From contig CM051461.1 of NCBI GenBank assembly GCA_028095005.1, positions 48,782,812 to 48,846,811 of the forward strand: 64,000 bases of DNA. The letters run 5' to 3'. The notes beneath the pieces are model-generated. The model had not been told where the DNA came from. It worked only from the letters and a program-made list of their open reading frames with translations, and did not search any database. The DNA is from Rhynchospora pubera (Eukaryota; Streptophyta; Magnoliopsida; Poales; Cyperaceae). Shown here piece by piece: positions 1 through 11,460 of this stretch. A program made the translations under genes and the position numbers. Position 1 is the first letter of the stretch, and each line of letters opens with the position of its first letter.

Positions 1-1094
1 TAATTTTGCAAGGCAAAGCTCTCTCAAGAGAGAGAACAAGGGGTGGATATATATAGGGTTCGAAAGGAGCAATTTACCAGCAAAAACAATACTCAGCGTT
101 GCTTGCCACTGAATAGCGTTGTACAACGCTGAAATGTGACCGTTGTAAATTCTAACGGCTAGTTAATATAGCCGTTGGTCTGTCAGAGCGTTGTGCAACG
201 CTATTTGCCGTTACACAACGAAGGAGTGTATAACCAAAGGAAATCTCCGACAATTCCGTTGGAAATTGTCAGAGCATTGCTTGCCACTGAATAGCGTTAC
301 ACAACGTTAAAGGGAGTCAAAGGAAACAACTCTGACAGATTCAACAGAGCGTCGTACAACTCTATATACCGTCACACAACGCTAACGTTACCCAACGCTA
401 AGAGACGTTGGCTAACGTTACCTGCAACTTTGCATGCAAAAACAACTGTTTACATGAGTTTTACATGGGACAGCGCTGTCTGAACATCGATGCAGCGCTG
501 TCTGAACAGCACAGCTAACTTGGGATTTTTGTGGCGTTGTGCAACGCTATATGGCGTTGCACAATGGTACTAGGAAAAGTTCCAAGTTTTTAGCTGTAGC
601 GTTGTACGACGCTAATTAGCGTTGTACAACGAAGTTGCTCAGCGTTGTGTGTCACTATTCAGCGTTGTACGATGCTGGGTCACAGAAAACAAAATTTTGC
701 TGACAACGAAGTTGCTCAGCGTTGTGTGCCACTATCTAGCGTTGTATGACGCTGGGTCACAAAAAACAGAATTTTGTTGACAACGAAGTTGCTCAGCGTT
801 GTGTGCCACTATCTAGCGTTGTACGACGCTAGGTCACTGAAAACAGGATTTTGCTGGTTTATTGAGATTTTCTGCTATCTAGACCATTTCAAGGATAATT
901 AAGGACTAAGTAAACCTTCTATCATAGTCTAAACTAGCCTTCAAGCTCTCCAAAGACTTGATCTTGATCTTGCCTAAAGTTTTTATTCAAGTCTTCATAA
1001 TTTGCATCTTCTTCCTATAAAACTCAAAGAAGATTGTTAAATGCCAAATGATATTGTTTTGTAATCGACAAACCTAGAGACGTTTAGTACAACA
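1..1094 (-). mobile_element. Sirevirus-like LTR, cut by the window edge
   Basis: This stretch aligns along its length with the LTR at 61419-62872 and ends at the same terminus (TAGTACAACA on plus, TGTTGTACTA on minus). Transcription would run on the minus strand: a TATA-like tract lies near 47-58, and the palindrome-rich part lies upstream of it. The LTR is full of AGCGTTG/CAACGCT half sites, including the perfect 16-bp palindrome AGCGTTGTACAACGCT at 115-130. It is about 150 bp longer than the matching part of the other copy, largely through extra internal repeat units. It is either the 5' LTR of an element lying left of the window or a solo LTR; the sequence cannot decide which. Confidence 0.8.
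628..859. repeat. Three tandem units inside the LTR
   Basis: A unit of about 76-78 bp beginning AACGAAGTTGCTCAGCGTTG starts at 628, 704 and 782. Each unit carries an AGCGTTGTACGAYGCT near-palindrome and a GGTCAC motif. The LTR copy near 62.5 kb has fewer such units, so this array explains much of the length difference between the two LTRs. Confidence 0.8.
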
Positions 1095-1685
1095 GTAATA
1101 ATAACTGAACAAGCATTATATACTTTTTTGTTATAACAAACTGAACACTTATACATATTAAATAATTCCTTAATATCACTAATTGTGAGGGTATGTAAAA
1201 TTCTTTAAAGCGGGAGGTGGAAACAGGGAGTAGAACGAGCAAGAGGAGAGAAAAAAAAAGTAGGAAAGGAGGAAATAGACACATTGAAGTAGAGGGAGAT
1301 AGGCGTTGTAAAGGAGGGAGAGGGGAGGAAGGGGATGACAAAACGAAGGGGAGAGGCAGGGGATGGCGCAATTAAGAAGAGAGCCATCAGATCATACGTG
1401 CCAAAGGAGTGGGGAGGGGAGCGCTGATCGCTAAGGAAGGAATGGGAGGGAAGGAGGGAAAAAACGCTCCTAGATGGATGATGAGTAGTAATTTTCTTTG
1501 TAATTTGTATTTTTTTTTAAATACGAATTCTTCTGATCCATATGCAAGTAAATTATTGATTTATGACTACCCATTTTATATACGCTTCTATCTCTGAGAT
1601 TTCCTTGCGATATTGCCAAAAAAATAATAATAATAACTGTATGAATTCATGTACCAAACTTGGTAACCATATCCTAAATCATTAT
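1095..1685. other. Non-genic stretch, nothing recognised
   Basis: This lies between the LTR end and the first MITE. It includes a purine-rich block (about 1200-1470) whose short open frames are low-complexity and show no protein-like composition. No gene, RNA or transposon end was seen. Confidence 0.5.
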
Positions 1686-1835
1686 GGCTCCGTTTGGATA
1701 GGTGTGGGAAGAAGGGAAGAAGTGGAAAGAAGTATTGGGAAGTGTGTAATTTTGTGAAGAATTTGAATTGTTTATAATTTATTTCTTCCCTTCTTCCTTC
1801 CTCCTACCTTCTTCTCAACGCATCCAAACGGTGCC
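1686..1835. mobile_element. Tourist-like MITE, copy 1 (150 bp)
   Basis: The left end reads GGCTCCGTTTGGAT and the right end, reverse complemented, GGCACCGTTTGGAT. The element is flanked by the 3-bp direct repeat TAT (1683-1685 and 1836-1838). Purine-rich sequence (gggaagaaggg) faces pyrimidine-rich sequence (cccttcttcc), so the element folds into a hairpin. A related copy sits at 43590-43747. TIR sequence, size and 3-bp duplication fit PIF/Harbinger (Tourist) MITEs; the family assignment is inference. Confidence 0.8.
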
Positions 1836-3029
1836 TATGATGTACCATGTGAGTGGAATAAGTTTAAGATAGCGTAATTTACAAATTACTCCGTAATATG
1901 AAACTTTAATTTGTTTTCTAACATTATAAATTGTTCCAAAATAACGCACACGACCTCTACCCTCCGTCACTAATAATTCGTACATAGTAATTACTAATTA
2001 GTGATGTGAAGGTATGCTTCTTACCTATTCTTTTATTTTTAATATTTGTGGTATCTAAGGTTAATATAAAGGGGGGGGGGGGGATACCTTAGAAGAAGAA
2101 AATGAACAGTACGTACGTGTTATTGTACCTTGGAGCATCATCCTCGGAAAAATACAACAAATTAAATGATACAACCGTCACGCTAAACATTATTTTATTT
2201 CCTTCATTTCATACAAATAGTTACTGTAACCCGCAAATTAAATGATATAACCGTCAACCATATTGCCCAATCTGCATGACAAATGTCATTATATAGCTTC
2301 TTTAAGCTTCATAGCTCGTTCTGAAAACCAAGAATTAACAAATTTATCTACTGCTTAACAAACAAATTAACAAGTACTCAACATTTTCTTATTACACCAA
2401 GGACCTTAAGTCACATTTCTTTTTCAGATAGAAACAATTTTTACTCATCTTTACCATAACAAATGCAAAGCAAAAGACATTGTCCGTGTTCTTACATTTT
2501 TGCAATTTTTCATATGCTACTTGATAGTTGATATGAATTGCTACAAATAACAATATGAGATATTGGAGAAAACTCTTGAAAACCATAGGCAATTTAATGA
2601 GCCTTAATATTGCAACGTATTATCCTGCAGATGTGCTATCGGAAAAGCTTGAGAGAACAGTCATGAATACTTGATGAGATCTTCAAACCGAAACTCAATT
2701 AACCACTATATGTTACATCTGCCGAGCAATTCGTGAATACTTGGTTCAAAGAAGATACAAGATTGGTTCGTTTAATTTTTATCTAACTCAAAGATAAATT
2801 GGCATTATATATGGTATTTTGATGAATTTTCTCCCAAAAGTGGCTTGACATCATGATGATAATAATAACTTTCAGCAGTAATCGCGCTCCTCGTGTTATT
2901 TTTTATGTTTCAATAACTTTTTGTATGTACATTGTATGGACCAAAGTGGTAATAATAAAAAGACAAGCACCGCGGTTGCGCTACTTACCAAACATGTACT
3001 CTAGTTCTCTCAGAAGCAGAAACTAATAT

Positions 3030-3111
<82 letters not shown>

Positions 3112-3695
3112 ATAAATTTTGCCACTATGTAACCTAAATACTACAAATTAGTTAGTACGAAACAATACTGTAATAAAATGAATCTCTTCTCACGCAAAAA
3201 TTCTTTTGCTTATTTGTCTTTTAATTCTAATGGAATTTTGGATCTAGATGGTAACGTCAGAAGATTTGTTTATTCCATAGGAGTTTTTCTTTTGGCAGTG
3301 AATGGTACCAGTTCCTGGAACAGTGGTGCCTATAGAAACCTTGCTTGTGGAACCATTCAGAGCCCCAGTCCAGTACATTGCATTAATTTTAGTTATGAGC
3401 AATACTTACAAAAACGCTCAATCTTTGAGAAACCTGCTTCCAGCAATCTCTATGTATAAACATGGATGTAGACATTCAAGTAAATTCTATACGCACATTA
3501 AAATACGACTTGAAATTTATAAAAAATGAAACAACAAAATTTCAGTTTAGAAACCTGTTATTTACAACAATGACAACAACAACTAAGCTTTGTGTCTCAA
3601 ACATGTTGGGGTAGGCTTGTGTTTCGTTTCAAGAAAAGAGGAAAATCACTCATTAGATACTTCAAATTTTTATGATTATAAGAAGAAAAATGTAC
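1836..3695. other. Non-genic AT-rich stretch
   Basis: This lies downstream of the minus-strand gene that ends at 3696. It contains a run of about 12 G near 2071-2083 and the AT microsatellite listed separately. The short frames near 3178-3530 have no recognisable domain. The 3' UTR of the de-epoxidase-related gene must lie in the right-hand end, but no polyadenylation site can be placed with confidence. Confidence 0.5.
3033..3106. repeat. (AT)n microsatellite
   Basis: About 74 bp of almost perfect AT dinucleotide repeat. Confidence 0.95.
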
Positions 3696-6091
3696 TCAGG
3701 CAGCAATAGTTGCATGTAACTTAGAACCTTCTGGAAGCCCTAAAGGTGCACCGGCACAAGAGCAATTATCCACCATATAAAGCTCCCAGCTCTTTATACC
3801 ACACTTCTCTAAAGCTCCCTCGATCCTCCTCTCTGCATCAACTGTACCAGGATACTTCCCATCAGGACTAACCAGCACAGCGCCAGTGTATGATTGACCA
3901 GCTGCACTGGCAGCTCCATTATAGTGAAACAAACCCCAACTCAAGTCATCAGCCACATCCACTATTGTCCAAAATTCCTTTGACACCACACCATTGTCTA
4001 AAACTGTGAAATAAAATGTACCAGGTATTACTGACCTCTTGACCCGGTACCGTCTCCTTCTCCATACCAAATCACCATCTAATGTCCGTACCTGAAAGAC
4101 TGGCTCATACCAGAAAGAGCCTTTTGCTTTACCTCTGTAGAACAACTGGTACTGGCATGGGAACTGGTCGTATGCAGGATTTTGACCTGCTATAACCCGC
4201 CAACTCCATTCCAAATCACCTAACCAACCGATGAACAAATCCTCAGCAGTGTCATGGGTCAAACTTTGTCCCCGAAATGTTAGCATTGGAGGTACACTCG
4301 GCTTAGTTGGAATTTCAGCATCTAATTCTAAACAGTTGTGCTTTTGTAAGACACAAAGAGAGAATGCCTCGAGGTTTGGGCTCTCATAAGATGCAATGCA
4401 TCTATAGTTGCACACTTGATCAGTTGGTGAACAGGAGTTTAGGCACTGCAGAGCTTTTCTACAATTGGAGTCCAACAAACAATTTAGAATTTGGGGCCCA
4501 CAATTTTTTACCATGCATGTGAGAGTAGATAGCCCCTTGGCTCGAAGATTTTTTAACACTGAGACAGGCCGGATATAGGAGTTTATGAGGACTAAAATGC
4601 AAAACCGGATGTCATCAGAGTTGTGCCTCTCCCAAGCCTCTGCCACAGTTTTAACCACTTCTGAAGAGTTCCTTTCACCTTTGGAGAATGTTTGACCACC
4701 AAGTTTATGCACTAAAAGTGGAGATGATTCAAAGGAGATGATGTTAGGTACATTCTTGCAGTTACTCAGGAGCCATTCAACCGACTCTTGATTTTGCACT
4801 GCTACATTAACTAGCATATCACATTGGGAAATTTGGTTTCTGAAATTTTGGTAGTTATTTCCTTCAGGATGGATTGATTTATCTGTGAAAACTTGCATTT
4901 CAAATCCTTCATCTATCCATTTAAGACGATTTGCCTAGTAAAGGGAAAATAAAAAAAAAAGGAAGTGGTTACAAACTAAATAGCTAAAACATTTTCTGAT
5001 GAAGTGGTAAGGTTGCTATGACAATGCCAGTACAGGCTGTACAATAACAATGCTTCAATTTCATGTGTTTTGGACTTGATTATCTTAGTTAGCATTTTTG
5101 GCCAAGAAAAAGAAATAAAACAGCAGAAATTTGATGAAGAATAAATACAAAGACTGAAGCACATAACAATTCTATACCATAGTACTACCACCATCCAGAT
5201 CCAGGCAGTGCATAAACTGTACCCAGAATCAGACTTAAACTGGCATGATATTGGTAGCCTGATTCTGGTCATTAGAAATTATGACCGTTGGAGAATATAG
5301 CAAACCCATCATGATTAGAATTAAGTCTGATTTTCTAGCCAACAAGCTGATCCAAAGAAAATGGAATTTACAAAAATAGCCCTCTATGCTACTACCAAAT
5401 GCTCTTAATGATCTACTGTCAGAATAACTGTGCAAAATGACCATAATTAAGTTCTAGTTTTTAGGCATTATTGTCATTCAATTTGGGTGATTTGTCCAGG
5501 TATTGCAAAGATCCAGTATTACAAGTTTACAGGCTACAACAAATTTCCATTTTCGAATTAAAACTCTGACGGTGAACCATTAGGCTATTTTTGAGATGTC
5601 TACAATAACAGACCTCATACTGCATGTTAGATCATATGTATAGTTCAAAGGGAATGGATACCAGAAGACTACCATGTCCAGTCATTTAAAAAAATTACCA
5701 AGCGGGGTTGGTTCAGAACAAGACAGAACTAAGAGGACTCATTTGTAAATTTCACTCACAAAAACAAAAAATAATAAAGAAAGAATGCAGTAAAGTAATC
5801 CTACAGGTTTCCACTCACAGTGTGTCGCATGACCTCTTCCCATGGAGTATTCTTCAAGGGGCTAGTGCTACCATCTCCTACCACCGTCACAATTCTCACT
5901 GGCCGTGTCGCAACGGTCGACTCGTCTCGGACACTGGTACACCGAACCCGGGTTCGAATTCGAACCCGGACCCGGCGTAACGGCTCAGCTTGGGCCCAAC
6001 CTCTCAGAGGAAAGGAGCTCCGAGTGGAGAGAGGAGTTGGTCGGAGGAGGCGGATTCGGGTCGGGTTGTAAATGTAAATTGTAGTCTCCAT
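3696..6091 (-). CDS. VDR: Violaxanthin de-epoxidase-related protein, chloroplastic
   Basis: Two exons: 6091-5819 (91 codons) and 4934-3696, joined in phase 0 across an 884-bp intron (donor GTGAGT, acceptor CTAG), giving 503 residues. The start is the first ATG in the frame. The N-terminus is rich in Ser, Arg and Thr and acid-poor, as in a chloroplast transit peptide. A conserved segment containing RPVRIVTVVGDG and TPWEEVM lies before the intron. A cysteine-rich region follows at about residues 230-295, then a lipocalin-like barrel (FYRGKAKGSFWYEPVFQVRTL and beyond, about 300-480). True VDE converts violaxanthin to zeaxanthin in the thylakoid lumen and carries a Glu-rich C-terminal tail. That tail is missing here, which marks the VDE-related paralogue (Arabidopsis At2g21860 type). 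Its biochemical role is less clear than that of VDE. No frame damage was seen. Confidence 0.88.
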
Positions 6092-7100
6092 GATACAATC
6101 CGGGAAGAAGAGCGAAGGTAGTAGAAGTAGAACAAGAAAGACTGGTCCTATTATATGTAGTCTGAAACCCAAGTGTCAATTTCTCAATTCGATCCTTACA
6201 CCTTTCAAAAATGTTAATGCCAGTATCAGTTTCCCAGGGAAATTGATTAGTGCCATCGCACTTTGTGCCATCCGAGCCATCGCGCTGCACGGCGCCTCAA
6301 CTAGCGCTCTGACCCCTCTACTCATCCGGCGAGTATTTTTTTGTTCAGTTAGTTATTATAAGTGTTCACTTTAATATGTACAAATGTTCACTTTGTAGTA
6401 GAATTGTTCATTATTTTATAAGTGTTCGCTAGACCAAATATGTTCATTTTGATTTTTTTTTTTTTGCCAAAAGTTCAGTTTGGTCAATACAAATGTTCAG
6501 TTAATTGAGTAAAACTGTTCAGTTAGTTGCAATAAAAAATATAAATGTTATGGCAAACATGTTTATTTTATTAAGTATAAATTTTTAGTTTAGTAAGTAC
6601 GAATGTTCAGTTTAATAAGTACGAATGTTCAGTTTAATAAGTATGAATATTCAGTTAGTTGCAACAAAAATACAACTGTTATAAGAAAAAAAACCAAGCG
6701 ATGAGGTCACGAACTGGACAAAAAATACATGTAAAAATTAGAATTGGAAATGAACCGATCCGGTTCAAATTAAATTTTTTCCGATTCTACCCATGCCTCC
6801 TAGCGCACCTCTTGACCACGCGCGACTCTGACTCTAGCGCGATTCTGACGCATTAAACTGAACACTTCTTATTATTAAATTGAAAATTTGTAACACATAG
6901 CAGCGATGGCTGGGATGGTATATTTGTCGATAGCACTTATAATTCCTGGTTTGTCAGTGCAGTGTGGTGTTCTGTTTTGTAGGCCGCGTTGTTAGAAATT
7001 AACGGGTTTTACTGGGCCGGGTCGGGTTTTCCTTTATTTTAAAAAGCCTAGAAATAAAAACTATTAACTGCTACTCTCTTCTCCAACAGTTCAATCAACC
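6092..7100. promoter_or_regulatory. Divergent intergenic region (VDR / S1 protein)
   Basis: The two start codons point away from each other, 1009 bp apart, so this region holds both promoters and 5' UTRs. No strong TATA box was singled out. The middle is occupied by the degenerate repeat at 6330-6665, so the region may have been lengthened by a repeat insertion. Confidence 0.55.
6330..6665. repeat. Degenerate array of a GTTCAGTT motif
   Basis: About a dozen spaced copies of (A)ATGTTCAGTT or AGTGTTCACTT occur, the clearest being AAGTACGAATGTTCAGTTTA repeated near 6595-6640. Spacing is roughly 20-30 bp but irregular. It reads as an old tandem array or the tail of an unidentified repeat. Confidence 0.6.
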
Positions 7101-9901
7101 ATGCCGCTTCAACTCTTCTCCGCTTCCCTATCCATACCTCTCCCTCCTTCCCTCCGTACCATACCCGTTAAAACCTCTCTGTTGCCTCTTCTCAGGCGGG
7201 TCAGTACACGACTCGGTTGCTCCTCTCAACCTGACCCATCAACACTCTCCTCAGACCCACTTGAGCTCTTAGACAAACCGTCTCCAATACCTTCTGAAAC
7301 CAAACCCGAAACCCAACAACCCAAATCTGACCTCACACCCTTTCTCAACCTTTTCTCAAACGGGCTCAGCAATGATGAAAGCCCTTACAATGAACAAGGC
7401 TCTGAAGAGAGGTCACAGGATGAGGAAACGAATTTGGAAGGCTTGTGCTATGACCCGAAAGCCGGTGAGTTTGCAATGGGAGTGGTTGTTTCTGGAGATG
7501 AGAATAAAATTGAGGTTGATATAGGTGCAGATAAGCCAGGAATTATGCTGAAGAAGGAGATTATGCCGCTTTTTGACGAAGAGTTGGAGTATTTGGGATG
7601 TGATTTGGAGGAAGGTGGGTTAAAAGGGAATGTTTGGAAAATGGGGATTGTGAAAGATGAGGTGGAGATGAGTGGTGGGGCAGGAAAGTCAGTGGCGGAC
7701 ATAGGCACTGTGGTTTATACAGAGGTATTAGGTCGAACACTTGGTGGGCGACCCTTGCTTTCTTCTAGAAGGTTGTTTAGGAGGCTTGCTTGGCACCGAG
7801 TGAGGCAGGTTCTCTCTCCCTCCCTCTCTCTCTCTCTCTCTCTCTCTATCTACCCTATTTTTTTTAGTTTGCCAAATCAGGATTACTGTTACTGTACCAG
7901 TATGTACCTGAAGTTTCTTCATTTCTAAATAGGGAACATTCACAAGTATCTTTTCATGTAGTCTTAGCTCAGAATAGAATAATATTTAAAAAAAAAGCTA
8001 GCCTAAACATGAAAATCATAGAATACAGTATTCCTTCCAGTTTGGATCTGTAACACCAAGTCTTTTGATCAATCCCTGTACGGTGTCAAAAGATTTATTA
8101 TGAGGTTATTATTTTTTTATGGATATCTAGTCTGTTGAGGATTTTTATGAGGATGCATTTAGCCCCTATTAGAACATCTAATAGTTATTTAAGGTCATAT
8201 GGACATGGTACCAAAGTTCAAAACAAAATGCCATTGTTTGCGTTTGTTTTGTCTCCTTTTACTGTAGACAAGTGACTGATTTTCTTATTCCAATATTATT
8301 TATTGACTTTTCATATTGGATCAATTGAAATTTATATGCAGATAATGTACCAAGATGAACCCATTGAAGTTAAAATATATGAATGGAACACTGGTGGGCT
8401 TCTTACAAGAATAGAGGTATAAAATCATACTGATATGTCTAATTAATTTTTGTACGTATTATCTCTATTTATGATTTTCTTTCTAGACATTTCCTTTTCT
8501 ATGGAAATTTTTGTATATATTGTACTAATAATTCTTATGCATATGCTTAGGGTCTCCGAGCATTTCTTCCTAAAGTTGAAATGATGACGAGAATTAATAA
8601 TTTTACTGACTACAAAAATAATGTAAGTTGCTTAATAAGTACTTTCTCTTCCTCTATCTTAGAAATATATACAGCATTATTTGTTTTTTAATTTTTCGTA
8701 GGTTGGTCGGTGTATAAAAGTGTGCATTGTGAAGATAGATGAGGCAACTAATGACCTCATAATTAGTGAAAAAGATGCCTGGGTTAGTTTCTTTTATTGA
8801 ATCATTTCGCTTGAATATGAGAAATGTCACTATCTTTTCAGCAATTGTCTGACCTCTTTTGTGTTTTATAAACTATCCTTTCACTTGACATATTTATTTT
8901 GCTCTTCTTCAATTTCTGCAGGAAAAGATGTACCTTAAAGAGGGGACACTTTTGCAAGGGTCGGTTGTTAAGCTATTTCCTTTTGGTGCCCAAATAAGGA
9001 TCGTGCAGACACACAGAAGGTAAGTCCTCAGCATCAGGTTTACAGTTATTTTACTGTACCGAGCTAAGTCCTGACCATTCTTCTAGGTTAATCTTTTGTG
9101 ATTTTCACATCATTTCCAATCATGAAACTGACATAACTAGCAATGCAGTACAGTGTAATTATGTTTTAGTAACAACTAACAACTCTTACTATCTATGTCT
9201 GTAATCAACTTTTTAAATTCAAGAAGCTCCTTAGATTCTATTTCAGACTACAAAAATTAGAGAATATTTACTTAATGCTGTTTTTGGTGCAGTGGATTGC
9301 TACATACATCAAACTTAACCAAAGGAAAAATCGAATCTGTAAGTGAAGTACTGAAAAAAGGTGAAGAGGTCAAAGTGCTTGTGGTCAAATCCATGATTCC
9401 TGAAAAAATTGCCCTTAGGTTTGTATTATATATTTATATTACATATCGCTTTTGTTTCGTCTCCTTAAGATCATCTTAGTTACTTAATTTAGTTATCTTA
9501 TTATATTCAATTTGTTGAACAGTATTGCAGAACTAGAAAGCGAACCTGGATTATTTCTATCTGACAAAGAGGTCATTTTTTTATATTTTTTTCATTCCTG
9601 AACCTTTACCATATTTATTTGGTGCAACTCTACCACTTCTAAGGTCTTTCACAGTGCTATATAAGCTAAAGAAGGATAACTTGCTCTAAACTGAGATTTG
9701 TTTGTATAACAGAAGGTATTTTCTGAGGCTGAAGAGATGGCGAAAGAGTATAGGAAAAAGCTACCAGTTATTGATCCAAAAGAACCTCCTCCCACAAGTG
9801 ATCTCACGTTTGATGATGAGGCAAAATTGTACTCTAATTGGAATTGGTTTAGATTTGAAAGGCCGGTTGATGAGGGAAGCAATGTAAACGCTGATTCCTG
9901 A
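7101..9901 (+). CDS. RLSB: Chloroplast S1 RNA-binding domain protein (RLSB/PDE338-like)
   Basis: Eight exons: 7101-7808, 8342-8416, 8551-8622, 8702-8782, 8922-9019, 9293-9418, 9523-9571 and 9713-9901. All borders are GT-AG and the frames join to 465 residues. The N-terminus (Leu, Ser, Pro, Arg and Thr, few acids) looks like a plastid transit peptide. An acidic linker follows (about 55-120). Two S1-type OB folds come next: about 240-312 (PIEVKIYEWNTGGLL, IKVCIVKIDEATNDLIISEK) and about 315-395 (LKEGTLLQGSVVKLFPFGAQI, GLLHTSNLT, VKVLVVK). The C-terminus ends in a charged region containing YSNWNWFRFE. Length and layout fit the chloroplast protein that binds rbcL mRNA in maize and Arabidopsis (At1g71720). 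Other plastid S1 proteins such as SRRP1 are the main alternative. Intron 1 begins with a CT microsatellite. The gene appears intact. Confidence 0.82.
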
Positions 9902-10782
9902 TGTATATAGAAAAAAATTATAGAAGATATTGTTTTATTGATATAAAGCAAAGCAAACTTACTAATTTACAAATGAAGACTCAGTCATCTCTATCTTTAT
10001 TCCCTCTTTTCACGCACACGAACACTTACACGCATGAAGTTTTCTCATTAGCTAATTCAAAGAGAATATAATCATGTTGATGTATATATTCTAATTTACA
10101 CATGGTATTTTTACTAACTCAAAGTGGTAACAAAATGGTACGACCACCGAACAAATAATCAAAAGTGACTTTTGTAGTGGATGCCTATCATATCCAAACT
10201 AAGAGCTGGTTTTATTCTCGACTTAGCCTACACATTTCTCTCCTGATTACTTCAAGTTTATCCATCTGGTAGCTAAGCCATGCATTTGCAAACATGAGAG
10301 CTTAGCACTAGTGAATTCCACAAAACCGCATCTCTTTTAGGCATTTCACCAAACAGCTTCCGAGCAGTAGAATACCTGAGCCAGAACGTTCTTTGTAATT
10401 TGCTGATTGACCTGAATATATATTAGGTATTCTGAAACATTTATGGTATTGAATCTTTTTGAAAAGCATTGGAATACAGAAAACCAAGAGATTTGTAGAA
10501 TTTAGTATCCTAATTTTCTGTTAAAAATGATAATTGAAACCATAAACAAGCCTCTAGTAACAGCATTAGCAGCGTGATTTTAACTATTAGGATGAATTTA
10601 GGATTGGAAAAAACAAATTGGTATTATTATTTAATTATTTTATTATTTGAACAAGTTCAACGGTTAGAATTTTTATTTAAATCTAACAATTTAAATACAA
10701 ATAAAAAAGTGAATTTGCAACATTTGGATGAACCATTTGGTGGTGCAATAAACTTGTGACATTGAAGCCTCCTTTTATTTAC
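9902..10782. other. Downstream flank, nothing recognised
   Basis: AT-rich sequence between the S1-protein stop codon and the foldback element. The first part should include the 3' UTR. No coding or structural signal was seen. Confidence 0.5.
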
Positions 10783-11183
10783 GAGATAGGCTAAAATCAG
10801 CCACGACTAACGGATGAATCCGTCAGCTGCGATTATATCTCAACTTTTGAGGCTCTAATGGCTAATTTGAACCGTTCAATGTATTCTACATATTGAAATC
10901 TCATTTGAGACGTTATATTTTTCCGATTTTATTTACTATTTTTTTTAGATTTTAAAAAATCATAGTTATTGAAGGGTCTAAAATTCTTTAGATTAAGAAT
11001 TTTATAAAATACCAAACAAATATTAAAAAATTTCAGAAAAATATAAAATTGTCTCCAATGAGATTTCAATATGGAGAACATATTGAACGGTTCGAATCGA
11101 CTGTTAGAATCTCGAAAATTGAAATTTGATCGTAGTTGACGGTCTCATCCGTCAGTCGCGACTGATTTTAACATATCTCTTCA
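10783..11183. mobile_element. Long-TIR foldback element (401 bp), MULE-like MITE
   Basis: The two arms are inverted copies of each other over about 130 bp. The left arm begins GAGATAGGCTAAAATC and includes AACCGTTCAATGT; the right arm carries the complement (ACATATTGAACGGTT, GATTTTAACATATCTC). The 9-bp direct repeat TTTATTTAC flanks the element at 10774-10782 and 11184-11192. Long arms and a 9-bp duplication suggest a Mutator-type non-autonomous element. No coding capacity. Confidence 0.82.
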
Positions 11184-11460
11184 TTTATTTACTGCTCTGT
11201 ATTTGTGAAAGTAGCCTAAAATCTTCAATCATGTTATTTCATATTTTTCTTTACATCAACAATTGTAAAAGTAAACATGTTCCAAAATTCCGAGTTCCAA
11301 TTTCCAACGCTAGCCATACTCTGGCACACGCACAGTGGCACTGTTATGGCCCACTTGTCGGTGAATTAGTCGCGACTCGACAGAAAGTAGGCAGGGATTA
11401 GAAACATATAATATCGCTTGCGTCTCTAAAATGTTTCCCGCCTAAAATTTCATTTGCAAC

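Noticed and set aside
3178..3529. Two overlapping plus-strand frames of 93 and 75 codons
   Set aside because: No domain, no splice context, and composition like translated AT-rich spacer; likely chance.
5801..6172. Longer 123-codon version of the VDR first exon
   Set aside because: The extra N-terminal part begins at a TTG, not ATG, and reads as hydrophobic 5' leader; the first ATG at 6091 gives a normal transit-peptide start.
5985..6290. Other frames overlapping VDR exon 1
   Set aside because: Shadows of the coding exon in the wrong frame.
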